Source of the DNA: Bacillus massilinigeriensis
Lineage (GTDB): Bacteria; Bacillota; Bacilli; Bacillales; Cytobacillaceae
Length of the DNA stretch: 64,000 bases
Assembly (NCBI RefSeq): GCF_900117315.1
Contig: NZ_LT630337.1
Location: 2,301,238-2,365,237 of the forward strand
Reading direction: 5' to 3'
Below the pieces are notes generated by a model. The model saw nothing but the letters and a program-made list of their open reading frames with translations, was not told the origin of the DNA and did not search any database. Positions 15,591 through 26,667 of this stretch are shown here, piece after piece. Made by a program: the position numbers and the translations under genes. How positions within the stretch are numbered: the stretch's first letter is position 1; every line of letters starts with the position of its first letter.

Positions 15591-15622
15591 AGGCTGTTCA
15601 ACAAAAACTTATTGAACAGCCT
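15591..15622 (-). terminator. Hairpin after the DUF6544 gene
   Basis: AGGCTGTTCAA and TTGAACAGCCT pair around a ten-base loop, just beyond the stop of the DUF6544 gene. The minus-strand tail (TATTT) is short. Confidence 0.6.
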
Positions 15623-15628
15623 CAGCTC

Positions 15629-16729
15629 TTATTCTTCATTTATTTTTACATCAAATATCTCAAGCTTATACCATGTGAATTTTCCTTGACCCAGCATCCA
15701 AGATATATCCATCTTAGTAGGAATTCTCATACCGTCAATTTGTGTTGTTTCTTTCAACTCCCCAATGCATTCTACTAGTTCCGCCTTTTCATCATTTTCC
15801 TTAAATCGAAAAGCACTAACCTTTTCTAAATCCCCATCTTCACTAAAATGAAATGAGGCTGAACCCGATACTCCTTTATAAGCCAGAGTAGCTTTTGAAG
15901 TGTATTCATCTATACCCTCCCATGTAATATAGGGGTTTAATGCTGCTGTTGGATACATCGGGAGTTCAAGTAGAAATCTCTGTAAAATAGATTGATTCGT
16001 TTTTTTGTTATTATGAACATTTACGACAGGTAAAAGTGATGCGATTTTTATAACCATCTCGCCTTTCCCGTTTATGTATAGATCTCTACCAGCGACGTTT
16101 ACAAGAGGAGCCATCTTCATATTCACTCTCCACAAAAATGCTGGTTCGTTTGGGGTAACATATTGTTCCGCCTGGGCTTTATACCATCCCTTTTGCTCTG
16201 GTTTAAGCTTCATAATCCCCTTTTGTTTAAAATATAAGGAGTGAATAGGTTCTTTTCCAACGATTCCTGTTCGTTTTAACCATTTTTGAACTGGAGAAGG
16301 TAAGACGACAATCTTCTGCTCTGTGATCTTCTTTTCCTTGTTTCCTAAGCTTTTCGCTTTTAATATGAATAGATTTATCTCCCTTTTCGTTTTATTATGA
16401 AATAGCCAACCCCCGTAGCCAATAATAACTTCTAAGAGGATTATGATGTTGGGTATTGTACCGAACCTTGCATCCTCCCATGACAATATGATTAAAACCT
16501 GTGATAGAACGGTTGCAATCATTCCGGGTATCCACCAAGAAACTTTTTTTAATGAATAAAGAATTGCTGCCACTGAAAAAAGCAAAGCAGCCACTAACCA
16601 TAAAATGCCTATGAAATGCGAAATATCATCCGTTAATTGGCTAATTTCTACTAAATTATATGACTTTAGAAATCCCATTAAATGAATGAGTCCGTGAATA
16701 ATTATTAATACTAGAAACAAGATATTCAA
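15629..16729 (-). CDS. DUF6544-family membrane protein
   Basis: A 366-residue protein with about four N-terminal transmembrane helices (residues 1-115) and a large C-terminal beta-rich region (from PSPVQKWLKRTGIVG) that fits DUF6544. The C-terminal part is probably extracytoplasmic or cytoplasmic-facing lipid-binding-like; its role is unknown. Alone on the minus strand, with a hairpin at its 3' end. Confidence 0.65.
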   Translation of the reverse strand: MNILFLVLIIIHGLIHLMGFLKSYNLVEISQLTDDISHFIGILWLVAALLFSVAAILYSLKKVSWWIPGMIATVLSQVLIILSWEDARFGTIPNIIILLEVIIGYGGWLFHNKTKREINLFILKAKSLGNKEKKITEQKIVVLPSPVQKWLKRTGIVGKEPIHSLYFKQKGIMKLKPEQKGWYKAQAEQYVTPNEPAFLWRVNMKMAPLVNVAGRDLYINGKGEMVIKIASLLPVVNVHNNKKTNQSILQRFLLELPMYPTAALNPYITWEGIDEYTSKATLAYKGVSGSASFHFSEDGDLEKVSAFRFKENDEKAELVECIGELKETTQIDGMRIPTKMDISWMLGQGKFTWYKLEIFDVKINEE

Positions 16730-16940
16730 TTGTTTTTCCTCCTAGGAAAATATGTTCAACCTTATTCTAATATGCCTAATAAAACTAAAGTCGTTATATT
16801 ATTACAATTTTAGAAACTTTATTATTAGAAAAAAGTTAAAAACTCAAAATGGATTCTTAGGGGAATAGGGAAGTTCAATTCACTTTTGATTTTTACCACT
16901 TACGCAATACTATTTTTACTATCACTAAAAAAAACTACAG

Positions 16941-16968
16941 AAAAAAATCCTCAAGATAGAGGATTTAT
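16941..16968 (-). terminator. Terminator overlapping the sugar-transporter stop codon
   Basis: Minus strand AAATCCTC, loop, GAGGATTT followed by a T-run; the TAA of the transporter (16965-16967) lies inside the first arm. Confidence 0.75.
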
Positions 16969-18335
16969 TTTTTTGATTCATTTTTCCTTTTTAATAACTC
17001 GGCGAGAATATTCGGATATTGTTTATCCAACTTATAGGCAGTTAGTAAACATAAAAGGATGGCTGTCAATATTAACGGGACATATACGTTTAAAGCTAGA
17101 ATCATAGATATAGCTGCATCTGTTTGTTCTGCTGCGCCACCTACATATTTACCGATTGCCAGTAGCCAGCCGATTAATGCGAGTCCAAGGCCCGTTCCTA
17201 CCTTAATACCAAAACTGGCTCCGCTATTAATTAGGCCTTCTGTTCTAATCCCCGTTCTCCACTCCCCATATTCAATCGTATCATTAATCATTGAAAGAAT
17301 GAACCCGAGTAAAGGCATTGCCCCAAAGCCAGTGATAACACTTCCAATTAAAAAGATTGATAAGCTCGAAGGATCGATTAATTTAACAAGCTGTCCGATA
17401 ATAGCAATTACTCCCCCAACCAATGCCACATTACGTTTTCCCATTCTCTTTACTAGTGGCGCAACGAACAGAAGACCAATAATCATCGGAATGGTCAAGG
17501 CAAGTCCGATCAAGGAAAAATAATTCGTATTCCCGAGAATGTAGGTAGCATAATAGATTCCAGCTGACTGTACAACACTGATATCTGCGTAAAACACGAT
17601 GCAGCTCAAGGTAATAATTACCCAATATTTATTTTGAAATAAGGCTTTAACCCCCTTATTTACTCCAATTTTTTCATCCTGTAGAATGGAGGCACTTGCC
17701 CTCTCTTTTGTACCACGAAAGGTAAGCAATAAGAAAATAATTGCAACTACACTCAAAACGCTTGCTATTAAGGTCCAACCAAACCTTTCTGCCAATGGTT
17801 GGGACAACGTAAAGACTAGCATGGTGCCAATCATATTAAAAAAACCAGAATAGATATTGGCTACCCCTCTACCATAATGATCCTGTGTCATCATTCCAAG
17901 AAGAGTTTTAAATGGAATGGAAAGTGCAGTAAAAACTAAATTAAAAATGATAAAGGTAATGTATAAATAAACAATTTTTCCGAGCATGCTTGTTTCGGGG
18001 ACAGTAAATAGCAAAATGTTAGAAACACCTATAGGAATTGCCATCCAAAGAATCCAGGGCCTTGTCTTTCCATATTTCGTCCTTGTTCGATCCACTACAA
18101 CCCCCATTCCCACATCAGCAAAACCGTCTAAAAATCGAACTAGCACCATAAGCGTCCCAACTATTCCTGCTGCTACGCCAACAACATCAGTGTAATAATA
18201 GGTTAAAAAAGTTCCAGTAAAAGTCCATATGCCGAATAGCCCTAATGCTCCAAGCCCATAAGAAAGCATCTCTTGGTGCCCTGGCCTTTTCACGCTAATT
18301 TCATCTGTCGTCTTCCCATCTTTCTCAACAATCAT
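16965..18335 (-). CDS. GPH-family (glycoside/pentoside/hexuronide) cation symporter
   Basis: A 456-residue, 12-helix transporter of the major facilitator-type GPH family (MelB/XylP/UidB relatives), importing sugars or glycosides with Na+ or H+. The signature is FLDGFADVGMGVVVDRTRTKYGKTRPW near residues 67-93, containing the Asp residues that bind the cation in MelB. AAAGGAGG precedes the ATG at 18335. A perfect cre site overlaps the leader, so glucose repression is expected. No glycosidase gene adjoins it, so the substrate cannot be inferred. Confidence 0.88.
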   Translation of the reverse strand: MIVEKDGKTTDEISVKRPGHQEMLSYGLGALGLFGIWTFTGTFLTYYYTDVVGVAAGIVGTLMVLVRFLDGFADVGMGVVVDRTRTKYGKTRPWILWMAIPIGVSNILLFTVPETSMLGKIVYLYITFIIFNLVFTALSIPFKTLLGMMTQDHYGRGVANIYSGFFNMIGTMLVFTLSQPLAERFGWTLIASVLSVVAIIFLLLTFRGTKERASASILQDEKIGVNKGVKALFQNKYWVIITLSCIVFYADISVVQSAGIYYATYILGNTNYFSLIGLALTIPMIIGLLFVAPLVKRMGKRNVALVGGVIAIIGQLVKLIDPSSLSIFLIGSVITGFGAMPLLGFILSMINDTIEYGEWRTGIRTEGLINSGASFGIKVGTGLGLALIGWLLAIGKYVGGAAEQTDAAISMILALNVYVPLILTAILLCLLTAYKLDKQYPNILAELLKRKNESKK

Positions 18336-18350
18336 TTTTGACCTCCTTTG

Positions 18351-18365
18351 TTGTAAGCGTTTTCA
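18351..18365 (-). promoter_or_regulatory. cre site (CcpA) in the sugar-transporter leader
   Basis: TTGTAAGCGTTTTCA matches every fixed position of WTGNAANCGNWNNCW and is nearly palindromic (TGTAAGCGTTTTCA). It lies 16-30 bp before the start codon, just upstream of the ribosome site. Confidence 0.8.
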
Positions 18366-18542
18366 ATAATAGATGATACAAAAATAGGAATCCAATCAAC
18401 CTCTTACATTAATACTTGGTCTAATGAATTCCCTTTTATATAGTAAATTCCATAACCAGCAAAATATTCTTTGTTTTTGTAAACAACCCGAAAATTAGAA
18501 ACCCTATTTTAGAGGTAGGACTATATATTTCTTAAAAATCAA

Positions 18543-18577
18543 AGGAGGGCTATCGCAAAAATTGCGATAGCCCTCCT
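18543..18577. terminator. Strong hairpin terminator after the chemoreceptor gene
   Basis: AGGAGGGCTATCGCAA and TTGCGATAGCCCTCCT form a 16-bp perfect stem with a three-base loop, 70 bp beyond the chemoreceptor stop. Confidence 0.85.
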
Positions 18578-18645
18578 TATTCACTCCTCTGTTCCTCACA
18601 GACAAAATCAACAAACCTTTTATGAGAGGCAACAGGGACCTTTAA

Positions 18646-20451
18646 TTAAATAGCTATTTCGGAATCTTGTTCTTCTGAATCCACTACATCAGAAACTGCT
18701 TCAAACTCCGTTGAGGATTCTGTTACTGTATTTTTGTCTGAGTTATTGACAATAAAAGATCCAACCATTTTTCTTAAATCATCTGCCATATGTGCCAATG
18801 AATTGGCAGATGCAGTAATTTCCTCCATAGAGGCAAGTTGTTCTTCAGCACCAGCAGCTACACTTTGTGACTTTTGTGCTGCATTTTCTGCATTAATGGA
18901 TACTTCTGCCATACTAATAGCCATATTTTCTACACTTGAAGACATATGGGTAATGGAAGAAGAAACCTCTTCGACTTGCTTCGATACATCAAGGGCAGAG
19001 TTAAGAATTTTCTTAAATGAATCCCCTGTATGATTAACTAAGACCATACCAGTTTGTACTTCATCTGTACATTTCCCCATCGAAATAACGGCATTATTTG
19101 TATTTTCTTGGATATCTCGAATTAGATTAGTAATTTGTTCTGCTGATTTTCTAGATTCCTCAGCAAGCTTTCTTACTTCATCAGCAACGACAGCAAATCC
19201 TTTTCCATGTTCACCTGCACGTGCTGCCTCAATCGCAGCATTTAAGGCTAGTAAATTGGTTTGGTCAGAAATACCTGAAATAACACCAACAATTTTTTCA
19301 ATTTCCTCTGATCGAGTACCAAGCTCTTTAATAACATCTGAAGAAAACATAACGGTTTCATTGATTGTTCCCATTTGCTCAATGGTTTTCGTAATAGCTT
19401 CATTTCCTTTTTCTGATTCAGAGCTTGTTACTTTAGAATGATCGGTTACGTTCGAAATAGAATCTGTTATACTTCCAATGCCAATCGCCACATCACCCAT
19501 AGAAATGGATGCATTTTCAGCACCTTTTACAGAATTGTCTGCGCCAATCGCTAATTCTGAACTTGCTTCTGCAATATGCTCTGTTGCGCTACTTGTTTGC
19601 TCTGCGCTTGCTAGCAATTCTTCTGATGATGCAGCAACCATATCAGATGCTTCTCTCACCTTCATAATGACATCTTTAATATGAGCGAGCATTTCATTAA
19701 ATGACCGTGAAAGACTACTTACTTCATCCTTTGATTGATAATTGCTTTGAACGGTTAAATCCCCACTCTCAGCCTTTTCCATTAATCCTTCAAGTTCTTT
19801 CATTGGTTTTACTATTGCCATAATAACAATCCAAGAAATAACTAAATAGAGAGCAATTGCAATTACGATTATAGAAATCTGAATGGTTAGAGAAAAATCG
19901 ACTGCGTCTTTATTCTCTTTATTAACCTCCAGTGTTTTATCAGAACTTAGTTTTGTTAATTTAGTGAAGGTAGAATCTAATTCATTTGCAATAGGTTCAA
20001 GACTATCTAAGTAGGTTTGATATGCTTCTTCTTTTTTATTTTGACTAGCTAGATTAATGATATCATTGATTTTTTCATGATATTTTTGAGCAAGTTGGTC
20101 ATGGGTTACTAATAACCCTTTTGCAGCAGAATCGCCTGTTTTGTAGGTTCCTCTTAAATCTTCATTTGCTTTCGTTCTAACATCAATATCAGTCAATAAT
20201 TCATTTACTCTTTCCGGATTATCATTAATCATTAATTCTAATAAAGAGGATTGAATATGTTGCTGATTGGATTGCATTAAGGTAAGGGTTTGATTTGGGG
20301 CAATATTTTTATCATAGATATCTTCCAGGGATTGACCCATCTTGGTTATTTGTGAAAAACCTATCCCACCAATGGTCAGTAAGCTTAGTATGACAATGAT
20401 AGAAAGTATTAGCATTTTTGATAGAATTTTTAAATTTTTGATCCACTTCAT
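18646..20451 (-). CDS. Methyl-accepting chemotaxis protein
   Basis: A 601-residue transmembrane chemoreceptor. Order: TM1 (about residues 10-30), a four-helix-bundle ligand domain, TM2 (about 195-215), HAMP, methylation helices, and the invariant hairpin tip [43 protein letters not shown] near residues 385-430. It signals through CheW/CheA, which are not in this window. The ATG at 20451 has GGGGAG 8 bases upstream; the longer frame has no ribosome site. Ligand unknown. Confidence 0.92.
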   Translation of the reverse strand: MKWIKNLKILSKMLILSIIVILSLLTIGGIGFSQITKMGQSLEDIYDKNIAPNQTLTLMQSNQQHIQSSLLELMINDNPERVNELLTDIDVRTKANEDLRGTYKTGDSAAKGLLVTHDQLAQKYHEKINDIINLASQNKKEEAYQTYLDSLEPIANELDSTFTKLTKLSSDKTLEVNKENKDAVDFSLTIQISIIVIAIALYLVISWIVIMAIVKPMKELEGLMEKAESGDLTVQSNYQSKDEVSSLSRSFNEMLAHIKDVIMKVREASDMVAASSEELLASAEQTSSATEHIAEASSELAIGADNSVKGAENASISMGDVAIGIGSITDSISNVTDHSKVTSSESEKGNEAITKTIEQMGTINETVMFSSDVIKELGTRSEEIEKIVGVISGISDQTNLLALNAAIEAARAGEHGKGFAVVADEVRKLAEESRKSAEQITNLIRDIQENTNNAVISMGKCTDEVQTGMVLVNHTGDSFKKILNSALDVSKQVEEVSSSITHMSSSVENMAISMAEVSINAENAAQKSQSVAAGAEEQLASMEEITASANSLAHMADDLRKMVGSFIVNNSDKNTVTESSTEFEAVSDVVDSEEQDSEIAI

Positions 20452-20900
20452 TGATGTATCTCCCCATTCTATTGCAAAATTGTACATTTTCCTGATGACT
20501 TACCATGAGCAAAGAATTTGTAAAAAGGAAGTCTATCATTTTTATAATAATAACTTTTTATTCAACTTTTCACAAGATAGGTTGTGAATAGTTTGCATTT
20601 CATTCACATAATTGTGAAAATAATACTCAAAAACATTGACAATACTTTATGTAATAATAATATTTTTGCTATATTTATATCATTTTTCTTTACCTATAAA
20701 AACCGTATTATTTACATTAATTGGTATAGTGATTACATTTTGGTTTTTAATTTTATAATGAATCATAAATAAGAAGCAGTTTCATTTTGAACTATTATTT
20801 TCTATGTCCAACCTAATACAAATTTTGATGCCTAATGCCGTATAGTTCTTTCATTTTTTGGAATGCTATCATCGATAAAATGTTTTAGGAGTGTGAACAT
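20452..20900. other. AT-rich divergent intergenic region
   Basis: About 450 bp separating the chemoreceptor and the yhcN-like gene, very AT-rich. It should hold both promoters; I see no gene or conserved RNA. Confidence 0.4.
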
Positions 20901-21587
20901 ATGAATAAGGCTTTAACTATATTGGTAGCCTCCTCTTTTTTACTTTTAACAGCTGGATGTGGGATGGATAACGACGGCCATAATGGCCATAATGGAGTTC
21001 AACCAGCAAGAGTGAACAACGTTGACCGGGATAACAATAATTTTGTTGAATTAAATGGACGAGACAACAATCAAAAAATGGACGTAGCAGATGAAATTGC
21101 TGATCGAGTTGCTGTTATGCAAGAAATTGACCATGCAAATGTGATTGTTTCAGGGAATACAGCTTATGTATCTGTTAGATTAAATTATCAATTAGATGAT
21201 AAAGGCTCCCAAAACCAAAATAGTGGAACAAAAAGAGGTTCAGAGAACCCTACAGGAATAATTAATCAGAATGGAGATGGGAATTCTACCAGAACCCCTT
21301 CCATTACTCAGGATAATGAGGTCCCGAATACAAATAGGAATAGACACGCTGTAAACATCAATAATGGTTCTACTATTTCTTCTGATCTAGAAAGAAAAAT
21401 ATCAAAAAAGGTAAAAGCCTACGATAATCGTATTGAGAATGTTTATATAACAACTGATACAGGCTTTTATAATGATATGACCAATTATTCTAATCGAATT
21501 CGTAATGGAAACACAGACCAAACCCTTCTGGACGATTTCAACAATAATGTCCGTCGGGTATTTCCAAATTTGAATAATAGCCGTTGA
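20901..21587 (+). CDS. YhcN/YlaJ-family sporulation lipoprotein
   Basis: A 228-residue lipoprotein (lipobox LLTAGC, Cys20), with the YhcN/YlaJ domain in two parts: DVADEIADRVAVMQEIDHANVIVSGN(T)AYVSV and, after a Gly/Asn/Thr-rich insert (about residues 105-150), LERKISKKVKAYDNRIENVYITTD. Family members sit in the spore membrane or coat region and are controlled by forespore sigma factors. Function in germination or outgrowth is suspected but not defined. It is a single gene with its own terminator. Confidence 0.88.
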   Translation: MNKALTILVASSFLLLTAGCGMDNDGHNGHNGVQPARVNNVDRDNNNFVELNGRDNNQKMDVADEIADRVAVMQEIDHANVIVSGNTAYVSVRLNYQLDDKGSQNQNSGTKRGSENPTGIINQNGDGNSTRTPSITQDNEVPNTNRNRHAVNINNGSTISSDLERKISKKVKAYDNRIENVYITTDTGFYNDMTNYSNRIRNGNTDQTLLDDFNNNVRRVFPNLNNSR

Positions 21588-21617
21588 TTAGTTGGCATTA
21601 ATATCAGGGATTAAGAT

Positions 21618-21672
21618 GGCTGTAAGTAGGCATTCTCGGCAGATTTAATGAACGCTTGCAGCTATTTTTCTT
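21618..21672 (+). terminator. Terminator-like hairpin after the yhcN-like gene
   Basis: GCTGTAAG pairs with CTTGCAGC (one G-U) across a long loop, followed by TATTTTTC. Confidence 0.5.
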
Positions 21673-21807
21673 ACACCTCACCATTCCCCCACTTTAACCA
21701 TCCGCTTACCTCCAATCCTCGCTCCCAAGTTCAGCAAACCATTTTGACAGAATATAATAGAAATGCTAATTTATAGATATTCCATGTTTTTGAATGAAGG
21801 GATCTAT

Positions 21808-22044
21808 ATGAATAAAGAGATTATTAAATTTTTAAGAGAAAGCTATAATATGACACAACGTGATTTTGCTAGAATTGTTAATTGTAGCTATGCCCTAATT
21901 GCCCTCGTGGAAATTGGCAAAAGAAATGTAACAAAAAATCTTGAAGGCAAAATAATCGATGCCTTTGATTTGGATGAACAACAGGTACAATCTATTGCAT
22001 CCATTGTTGCTGAATTAAGCAAGAACGTACCGCCAATGTGTTAA
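21808..22044 (+). CDS. XRE-family helix-turn-helix protein
   Basis: A 78-residue DNA-binding protein made almost wholly of one Cro/CI-type HTH: IIKFLRESYNMTQRDFARIVNCSYALIALVEIGKRNV, then a short helical tail that could mediate dimerisation. The ATG at 21808 has AAGGGA upstream. No operon partner, no phage genes nearby; target unknown. Confidence 0.75.
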   Translation: MNKEIIKFLRESYNMTQRDFARIVNCSYALIALVEIGKRNVTKNLEGKIIDAFDLDEQQVQSIASIVAELSKNVPPMC

Positions 22045-22254
22045 TATGCAACTTACAGCCTACCTATAATTCCTTCCAAGTCATGTAAAAGCTTTTTACA
22101 AGGCCAAAATATAAGGAGTAATGGCCACTGCTTCCGCTATCTTTAAAACCATGAAATCAAAGTTTTGTTTTTTCGACAGCTTACTGTCTCCGCTAATTCG
22201 AAAGCCACAAAATCAATTACTGTGTTGTACCCAAATATCCTAATAACTAAAAAA

Positions 22255-22287
22255 AGAAGGTCGATACACCATATGTATCGACCTTCT
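22255..22287 (-). terminator. Terminator of proBA
   Basis: AGAAGGTCGATACA and TGTATCGACCTTCT form a 14-bp stem with a five-base loop; the minus strand continues into T-rich sequence. It lies about 55 bp past the proA stop. Confidence 0.85.
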
Positions 22288-22341
22288 TCTATTTGGTGGT
22301 TTATTTCTACTAAAATTTCACCGCCACCCAGGCAAGTATGT

Positions 22342-23589
22342 TTACTCTCTAATCTGCCCTTCGCCATAAATATAATATTTGCTCGAAGTTAATGCCTGAA
22401 GTCCCATTGGTCCCCTCGCATGTAGCTTTTGTGTGCTAATACCTATTTCAGCTCCATACCCATATTCGAATCCATCTGTAAAACGTGTTGAAGCATTATG
22501 ATATACTGCCGCTGCATCTACATTTGTAAGAAATGCCTCAGCGCTTTCCTCGTTGTCTGTTAGAATGGATTCAGAATGTTTTGTACCGTACTGGTTAATG
22601 TGGTTAATGGCCTCAAAGGTGTCTTCAACAATTTTGACACTAATCGTTAATCCTAAGTATTCAGTTCCCCAATCCTCATCAGATGCCTGTTTTGCTGCAG
22701 GAAAGATAGTGCATACCTTTTCATCACCAATAATTTCAACTCCGCCTTCTTGAAGAGTTGTTAGTAATTCTAATCCAAACTGATCAAACCAATTTTTATG
22801 AATGAGAAGAGATTCAGCGGCATTGCAAACGGATGGGCGCTGGGTTTTTGCGTTCATCACCACTCGCTTAGACATTTCTACATCGGCTGATTCGTCGATA
22901 TAGACATGACAGTTTCCTGCCCCTGTTTCTAATACTGGAACACTTGATTCTTTTACAACGGTATGAATTAAATTTTTCCCTCCACGTGGAATGAGAACAT
23001 CCAAATATTCATTTAGATGGAACAATTCTTTCGCGTTTTCCCTGCTCGTATCCTCGATTAATTGAACAGCATCGAGTGGAATAGAGGTATTTTCGAGCGC
23101 ACGGTGAATCACATTCACTAGAGCAATATTTGAAAATTTAGCAGAAGAGCTTCCTCGTAAAACAACGGCATTTCCCGTTTTCAATGAAAGGGTGGCTGCG
23201 TCCACTGTAACATTTGGCCTTGCTTCATATATCATCCCAATGACACCGATTGGAACACGTTTTTTCTTAATTAATAGACCATTTTCTTTTTCAATCGATT
23301 CGAGTGTTTCACCTATTGGATCTGGCAGCGAAATGAGAAGTTGAATAGCAGATGACATATCCTCGATTCTTTTTTCATTAAGCAGAATGCGATCTAAGAT
23401 GGAATCTGAAAGACCTGCTTCCTTCCCCTTTTGAATATCCTTTTGATTTTCTTCTATTAGGTAATCCATTTCATTGATTAGTTGCTCAGCAATTTTAGCC
23501 AAAGCCTGATTTTTTTCCTCTGTCTTTAATCCAACTAGCTTAAAACTTGCAACCTTAGCTTTTTGACCTTTCGTTCTCACTTCACTCAT
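22342..23589 (-). CDS. proA: Gamma-glutamyl phosphate reductase ProA
   Basis: NADPH-dependent reductase of the second step of proline synthesis, forming glutamate-5-semialdehyde from glutamyl-5-phosphate. 415 residues, the normal size. The aldehyde-dehydrogenase fold is visible with [31 protein letters not shown] near residue 115-145, and the catalytic Cys in [16 protein letters not shown]. It follows proB by 32 bp on the same strand, both under a T-box leader. Confidence 0.97.
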   Translation of the reverse strand: MSEVRTKGQKAKVASFKLVGLKTEEKNQALAKIAEQLINEMDYLIEENQKDIQKGKEAGLSDSILDRILLNEKRIEDMSSAIQLLISLPDPIGETLESIEKENGLLIKKKRVPIGVIGMIYEARPNVTVDAATLSLKTGNAVVLRGSSSAKFSNIALVNVIHRALENTSIPLDAVQLIEDTSRENAKELFHLNEYLDVLIPRGGKNLIHTVVKESSVPVLETGAGNCHVYIDESADVEMSKRVVMNAKTQRPSVCNAAESLLIHKNWFDQFGLELLTTLQEGGVEIIGDEKVCTIFPAAKQASDEDWGTEYLGLTISVKIVEDTFEAINHINQYGTKHSESILTDNEESAEAFLTNVDAAAVYHNASTRFTDGFEYGYGAEIGISTQKLHARGPMGLQALTSSKYYIYGEGQIRE

Positions 23590-23621
23590 CGATTTCCCTC
23601 CACCTTCAAAAATATTTTTTC

Positions 23622-24716
23622 TTATATTTTTACCCAGCGATCTCTATGGATGACTTCAATTGTTAATCCAGAATGCCTTTTCATTTCTTCACTTCTTTTC
23701 CCCATGACAAGTCTTAATTCCTCTAATGAGTAGAGAACCTCCCCTTTTCCAACCAGACCATTTTTCCCTACAACATCGACAACATCCCCTTTTTTAAAGG
23801 TTCCCGTAATGTTCTTTACCCCGGCTGGTAGCAAGCTTTTTCCATGCATTAAGAGGGCATCCTCTGCTCCTTGGTCAATGAAGATTTTTCCTGTCGATGC
23901 GGAGTGAAGGGCAATCCATTGCTTATTATTATTGATGGTCCTCAGTTCCTTTCCGATGTATGTACCATCCCCTTGACCATCTAAAATATTAATTAGCTTG
24001 TTTCTGCCTTTACCCTTTCCGATAAAAACGTGAACCCCAAGCGATGTTGCGATTTTTGCAGCCTCAAGCTTTGATGCCATTCCCCCGGTACCAACCTTAG
24101 AGCCACTTCCATCCGCTGCCTCCATCATTTTCTCTGTAATCTCTTCGATAAAATCATACTTTGTAGCGAGTGGATTCTTCTGAGGGTTGGAGTCATAAAG
24201 TCCATTGATGTCAGTTAAAATAATTAATTGATCTGCATGGACCATTCCGCTAACATGTGCAGATAACATATCGTTATCTCCAAAGGTTAATTCCTCGATG
24301 GAAACGGAATCATTTTCATTAATAATTGGTAAAATTCCTCGTTCCAAAAGCTCCGTGATGGTCGCATAAGCATTCCTGTAACCATCTTTTTTCGAAAATA
24401 CGTTTCTTGTTAGTAAAATTTGTGCTGGAACAATTCCAAAATGATTGAAATGATCAATGTAGGATTGAATTAACAAGCTTTGACCAACTGCAGCCGCCGC
24501 TTGCTTCCCTTTAATCGTAACGGGTCGAGACGGGTAGCCCAATCTTCTAAAACCTGCAGCAACAGCTCCTGAAGAGACAATAAGAACCTCATGACCAAGC
24601 TCCTTCAATGCTGCAATCGCTTGGATATGATCGAAAAATTTCTCCGTATCAATATCTCCTTTTGAGTTAGTTAATGAACTACTTCCAATTTTGACAACTA
24701 CCCGTTTTTTTTCCAT
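23622..24716 (-). CDS. proB: Glutamate 5-kinase ProB
   Basis: Catalyses ATP-dependent phosphorylation of glutamate, the committed step to proline. The amino-acid kinase domain ([12 protein letters not shown] at the start; [24 protein letters not shown]) is followed by a C-terminal PUA domain (from about residue 270). I place the start at 24716, because GGAGG is 7 bases upstream and the protein then begins [11 protein letters not shown]; the 12 extra residues of the longer frame are not typical. Length 364. The T-box leader directly upstream means expression rises when uncharged tRNA-Pro accumulates, the usual arrangement for an osmotic or starvation-responsive proBA in Bacillaceae. Confidence 0.96.
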   Translation of the reverse strand: MEKKRVVVKIGSSSLTNSKGDIDTEKFFDHIQAIAALKELGHEVLIVSSGAVAAGFRRLGYPSRPVTIKGKQAAAAVGQSLLIQSYIDHFNHFGIVPAQILLTRNVFSKKDGYRNAYATITELLERGILPIINENDSVSIEELTFGDNDMLSAHVSGMVHADQLIILTDINGLYDSNPQKNPLATKYDFIEEITEKMMEAADGSGSKVGTGGMASKLEAAKIATSLGVHVFIGKGKGRNKLINILDGQGDGTYIGKELRTINNNKQWIALHSASTGKIFIDQGAEDALLMHGKSLLPAGVKNITGTFKKGDVVDVVGKNGLVGKGEVLYSLEELRLVMGKRSEEMKRHSGLTIEVIHRDRWVKI

Positions 24717-24772
24717 TCTGTATTCCTCCAAGAGTGATGACAACTTTTTCAATCAACTTGCCTTGATATAAT

Positions 24773-25015
24773 AAAAAAACCCTTTTCATCCTAAAAATAA
24801 GGACGAAAAGGGATAGTTTCCGTGGTACCACCTTGATTGGATGCCAATGACAATTGCATCCCACTCTTCCAGATAACGCTTGGAGAATGCGCCTATGTAT
24901 TGCATAGGACTCAAAAGGCAGGTTCAGCAGGCTTCATATGACGAAGTCTTTCAGCTCATAAACTTCGCTCTCTTACATAGAATGTCCTACGTACTATTCC
25001 TTCATCAACGTTCCA
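24773..25015 (-). promoter_or_regulatory. T-box leader (tRNA-Pro type) upstream of proBA
   Basis: The minus strand contains Stem I features, a probable specifier CCT in TGAACCTGCC, the T-box AAGGTGGTACCACGG (the TGG bulge pairs with the tRNA acceptor), and then a terminator CCCTTTTCGTCCT/AGGATGAAAAGGG with T7 (24773-24812). The antiterminator would use the T-box and the first terminator arm. A proline specifier agrees with the proB/proA genes downstream. Confidence 0.93.
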
Positions 25016-25070
25016 TAATTTCTATATATTATGAATAGATTTTTTAATTATGTCAAGAAATTTTTATGAG

Positions 25071-26438
25071 TTAAGCTTTCACAGCTACTTTTACAAAAAA
25101 CTCATTATATAAAGCCTTCACTGCATGGTCAGCATCTACTGCCTTCACTGCAAACATCATGCTAACCTCAGATGAGCCTTGGTTAATCATTTCGATATTT
25201 ACCCCTGCATTGGCTAAAGCATGTGCGGCTCTAGCGGTGGTTCCAACATTATGACGCATGCCTTCCCCAACCACCATAATAAGAGCTAGATGATGATCAA
25301 TCACTACCTCATCTGCTTGTAGTTCTTCAAGTATTCTTAGTTTAATATGATCTTCAATCTCTTTAGTCATTTGGTCTTCTTTTAAAATAATGGAGATATC
25401 ATCAATCCCTGATGGAATGTGCTCATAAGATAATCCATAATCCTCCAAAATATGTAGAAGCTTGCGTCCAAAACCAATTTCCCTATTCATCAAATATTTA
25501 CTTACATAAATACTACAGAAGCCTTTATCACTGGCTATTCCGATGACTGGACCATTATTATTATCTCTTTCATTGACAATTCTTGTACCTGGTGCGGATG
25601 GGTTATTAGTATTTTTCACATTCACAGGAATTCCTGCACGGAAGGCTGGTATTAAAGCTTCATCATGAAATACTGAGAAACCAGCATAGGAGAGCTCACG
25701 CATTTCTCGATAGGTTAGTTCACGAATTTCATTAGGGTGATTGACAAGGTTTGGATTGACAGAATAAACCGCGTCAACATCTGTGAAATTCTCATAAAGG
25801 CTCGCCTTTGTTCCATTAGCTAAAATGGATCCCGTAATATCTGACCCACTTCTAGAAAATGTAACCACTTCGCCTTTTAAACTGTATCCAAAGAAGCCCG
25901 GAAAAATAATGATTCCAGAACGATCACGTAGAGAGTATAAATTCTTATATGACTCTGGCAATACCCTTGCATTTCCAGGTTCATCACTTACGAACAAACC
26001 AGCCTCCTTGGGATTAACATATTCTGCTTCAACCCCTTTATTTTGAAAATAATAGGCAATCAGTTTGGCATTATTATCCTCACCACTCGCTTTAATAGCC
26101 TCCAGGAAGCTATCAGGATTGCTTTTATCCCCATTTAATAAGGTCAGTAGATCATCCTGAATTCGATGGATAATATCATCTGATAAATCTAATTCACTGG
26201 CAATATTTGCATATCTTTCGATGATTTGATTAAACTCAACATCTGCCTTTTCACCCTTTAAATAGTGTTCGCCACATGTGATTAATAAATCGGTAACCTT
26301 TATATCATCAGCATATCGCTTTCCAGGTGCTGAAACGACAACAATTTTTCTTTCAGGATCAGATACTACAATTTGAAAAACCTTTTCTAATTGCTCTCCA
26401 GTCGCTAAGGAGGAACCACCAAATTTAACTACTTTCAT
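25071..26438 (-). CDS. yclM: Aspartokinase (YclM/ThrD type)
   Basis: Phosphorylates aspartate to open the lysine/threonine/methionine pathway. 455 residues. The kinase domain starts MKVVKFGGSSLATGEQ and contains FSRSGSDITGSILANG; two ACT domains follow from about residue 310 (SIYVSKYLMNREIGFGRKLL; LALIMVVGEGM). The one-chain length matches the monofunctional aspartokinase III of B. subtilis (YclM) rather than the dapG or lysC paralogues. Stand-alone gene with no visible L-box or T-box upstream. Confidence 0.93.
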   Translation of the reverse strand: MKVVKFGGSSLATGEQLEKVFQIVVSDPERKIVVVSAPGKRYADDIKVTDLLITCGEHYLKGEKADVEFNQIIERYANIASELDLSDDIIHRIQDDLLTLLNGDKSNPDSFLEAIKASGEDNNAKLIAYYFQNKGVEAEYVNPKEAGLFVSDEPGNARVLPESYKNLYSLRDRSGIIIFPGFFGYSLKGEVVTFSRSGSDITGSILANGTKASLYENFTDVDAVYSVNPNLVNHPNEIRELTYREMRELSYAGFSVFHDEALIPAFRAGIPVNVKNTNNPSAPGTRIVNERDNNNGPVIGIASDKGFCSIYVSKYLMNREIGFGRKLLHILEDYGLSYEHIPSGIDDISIILKEDQMTKEIEDHIKLRILEELQADEVVIDHHLALIMVVGEGMRHNVGTTARAAHALANAGVNIEMINQGSSEVSMMFAVKAVDADHAVKALYNEFFVKVAVKA

Positions 26439-26667
26439 GCATACATCTCCTGCCTGACGAATATTTCTTAAAATTTAGTTATTATTATCACCCTAAAGCG
26501 AAAAAGAATCAAGTGTTTTTTCCGTCATAAAAGAACATCTGTATTTTTCACATGGACATTATAAAATATAATGCTAGAATGAAAGATATTTTACCTGTCC
26601 TTTTGTGACAAACTCATATATGTGCTATAATTTTCCACGATTACTCAGTTAGGATGTGAAAAGCAGC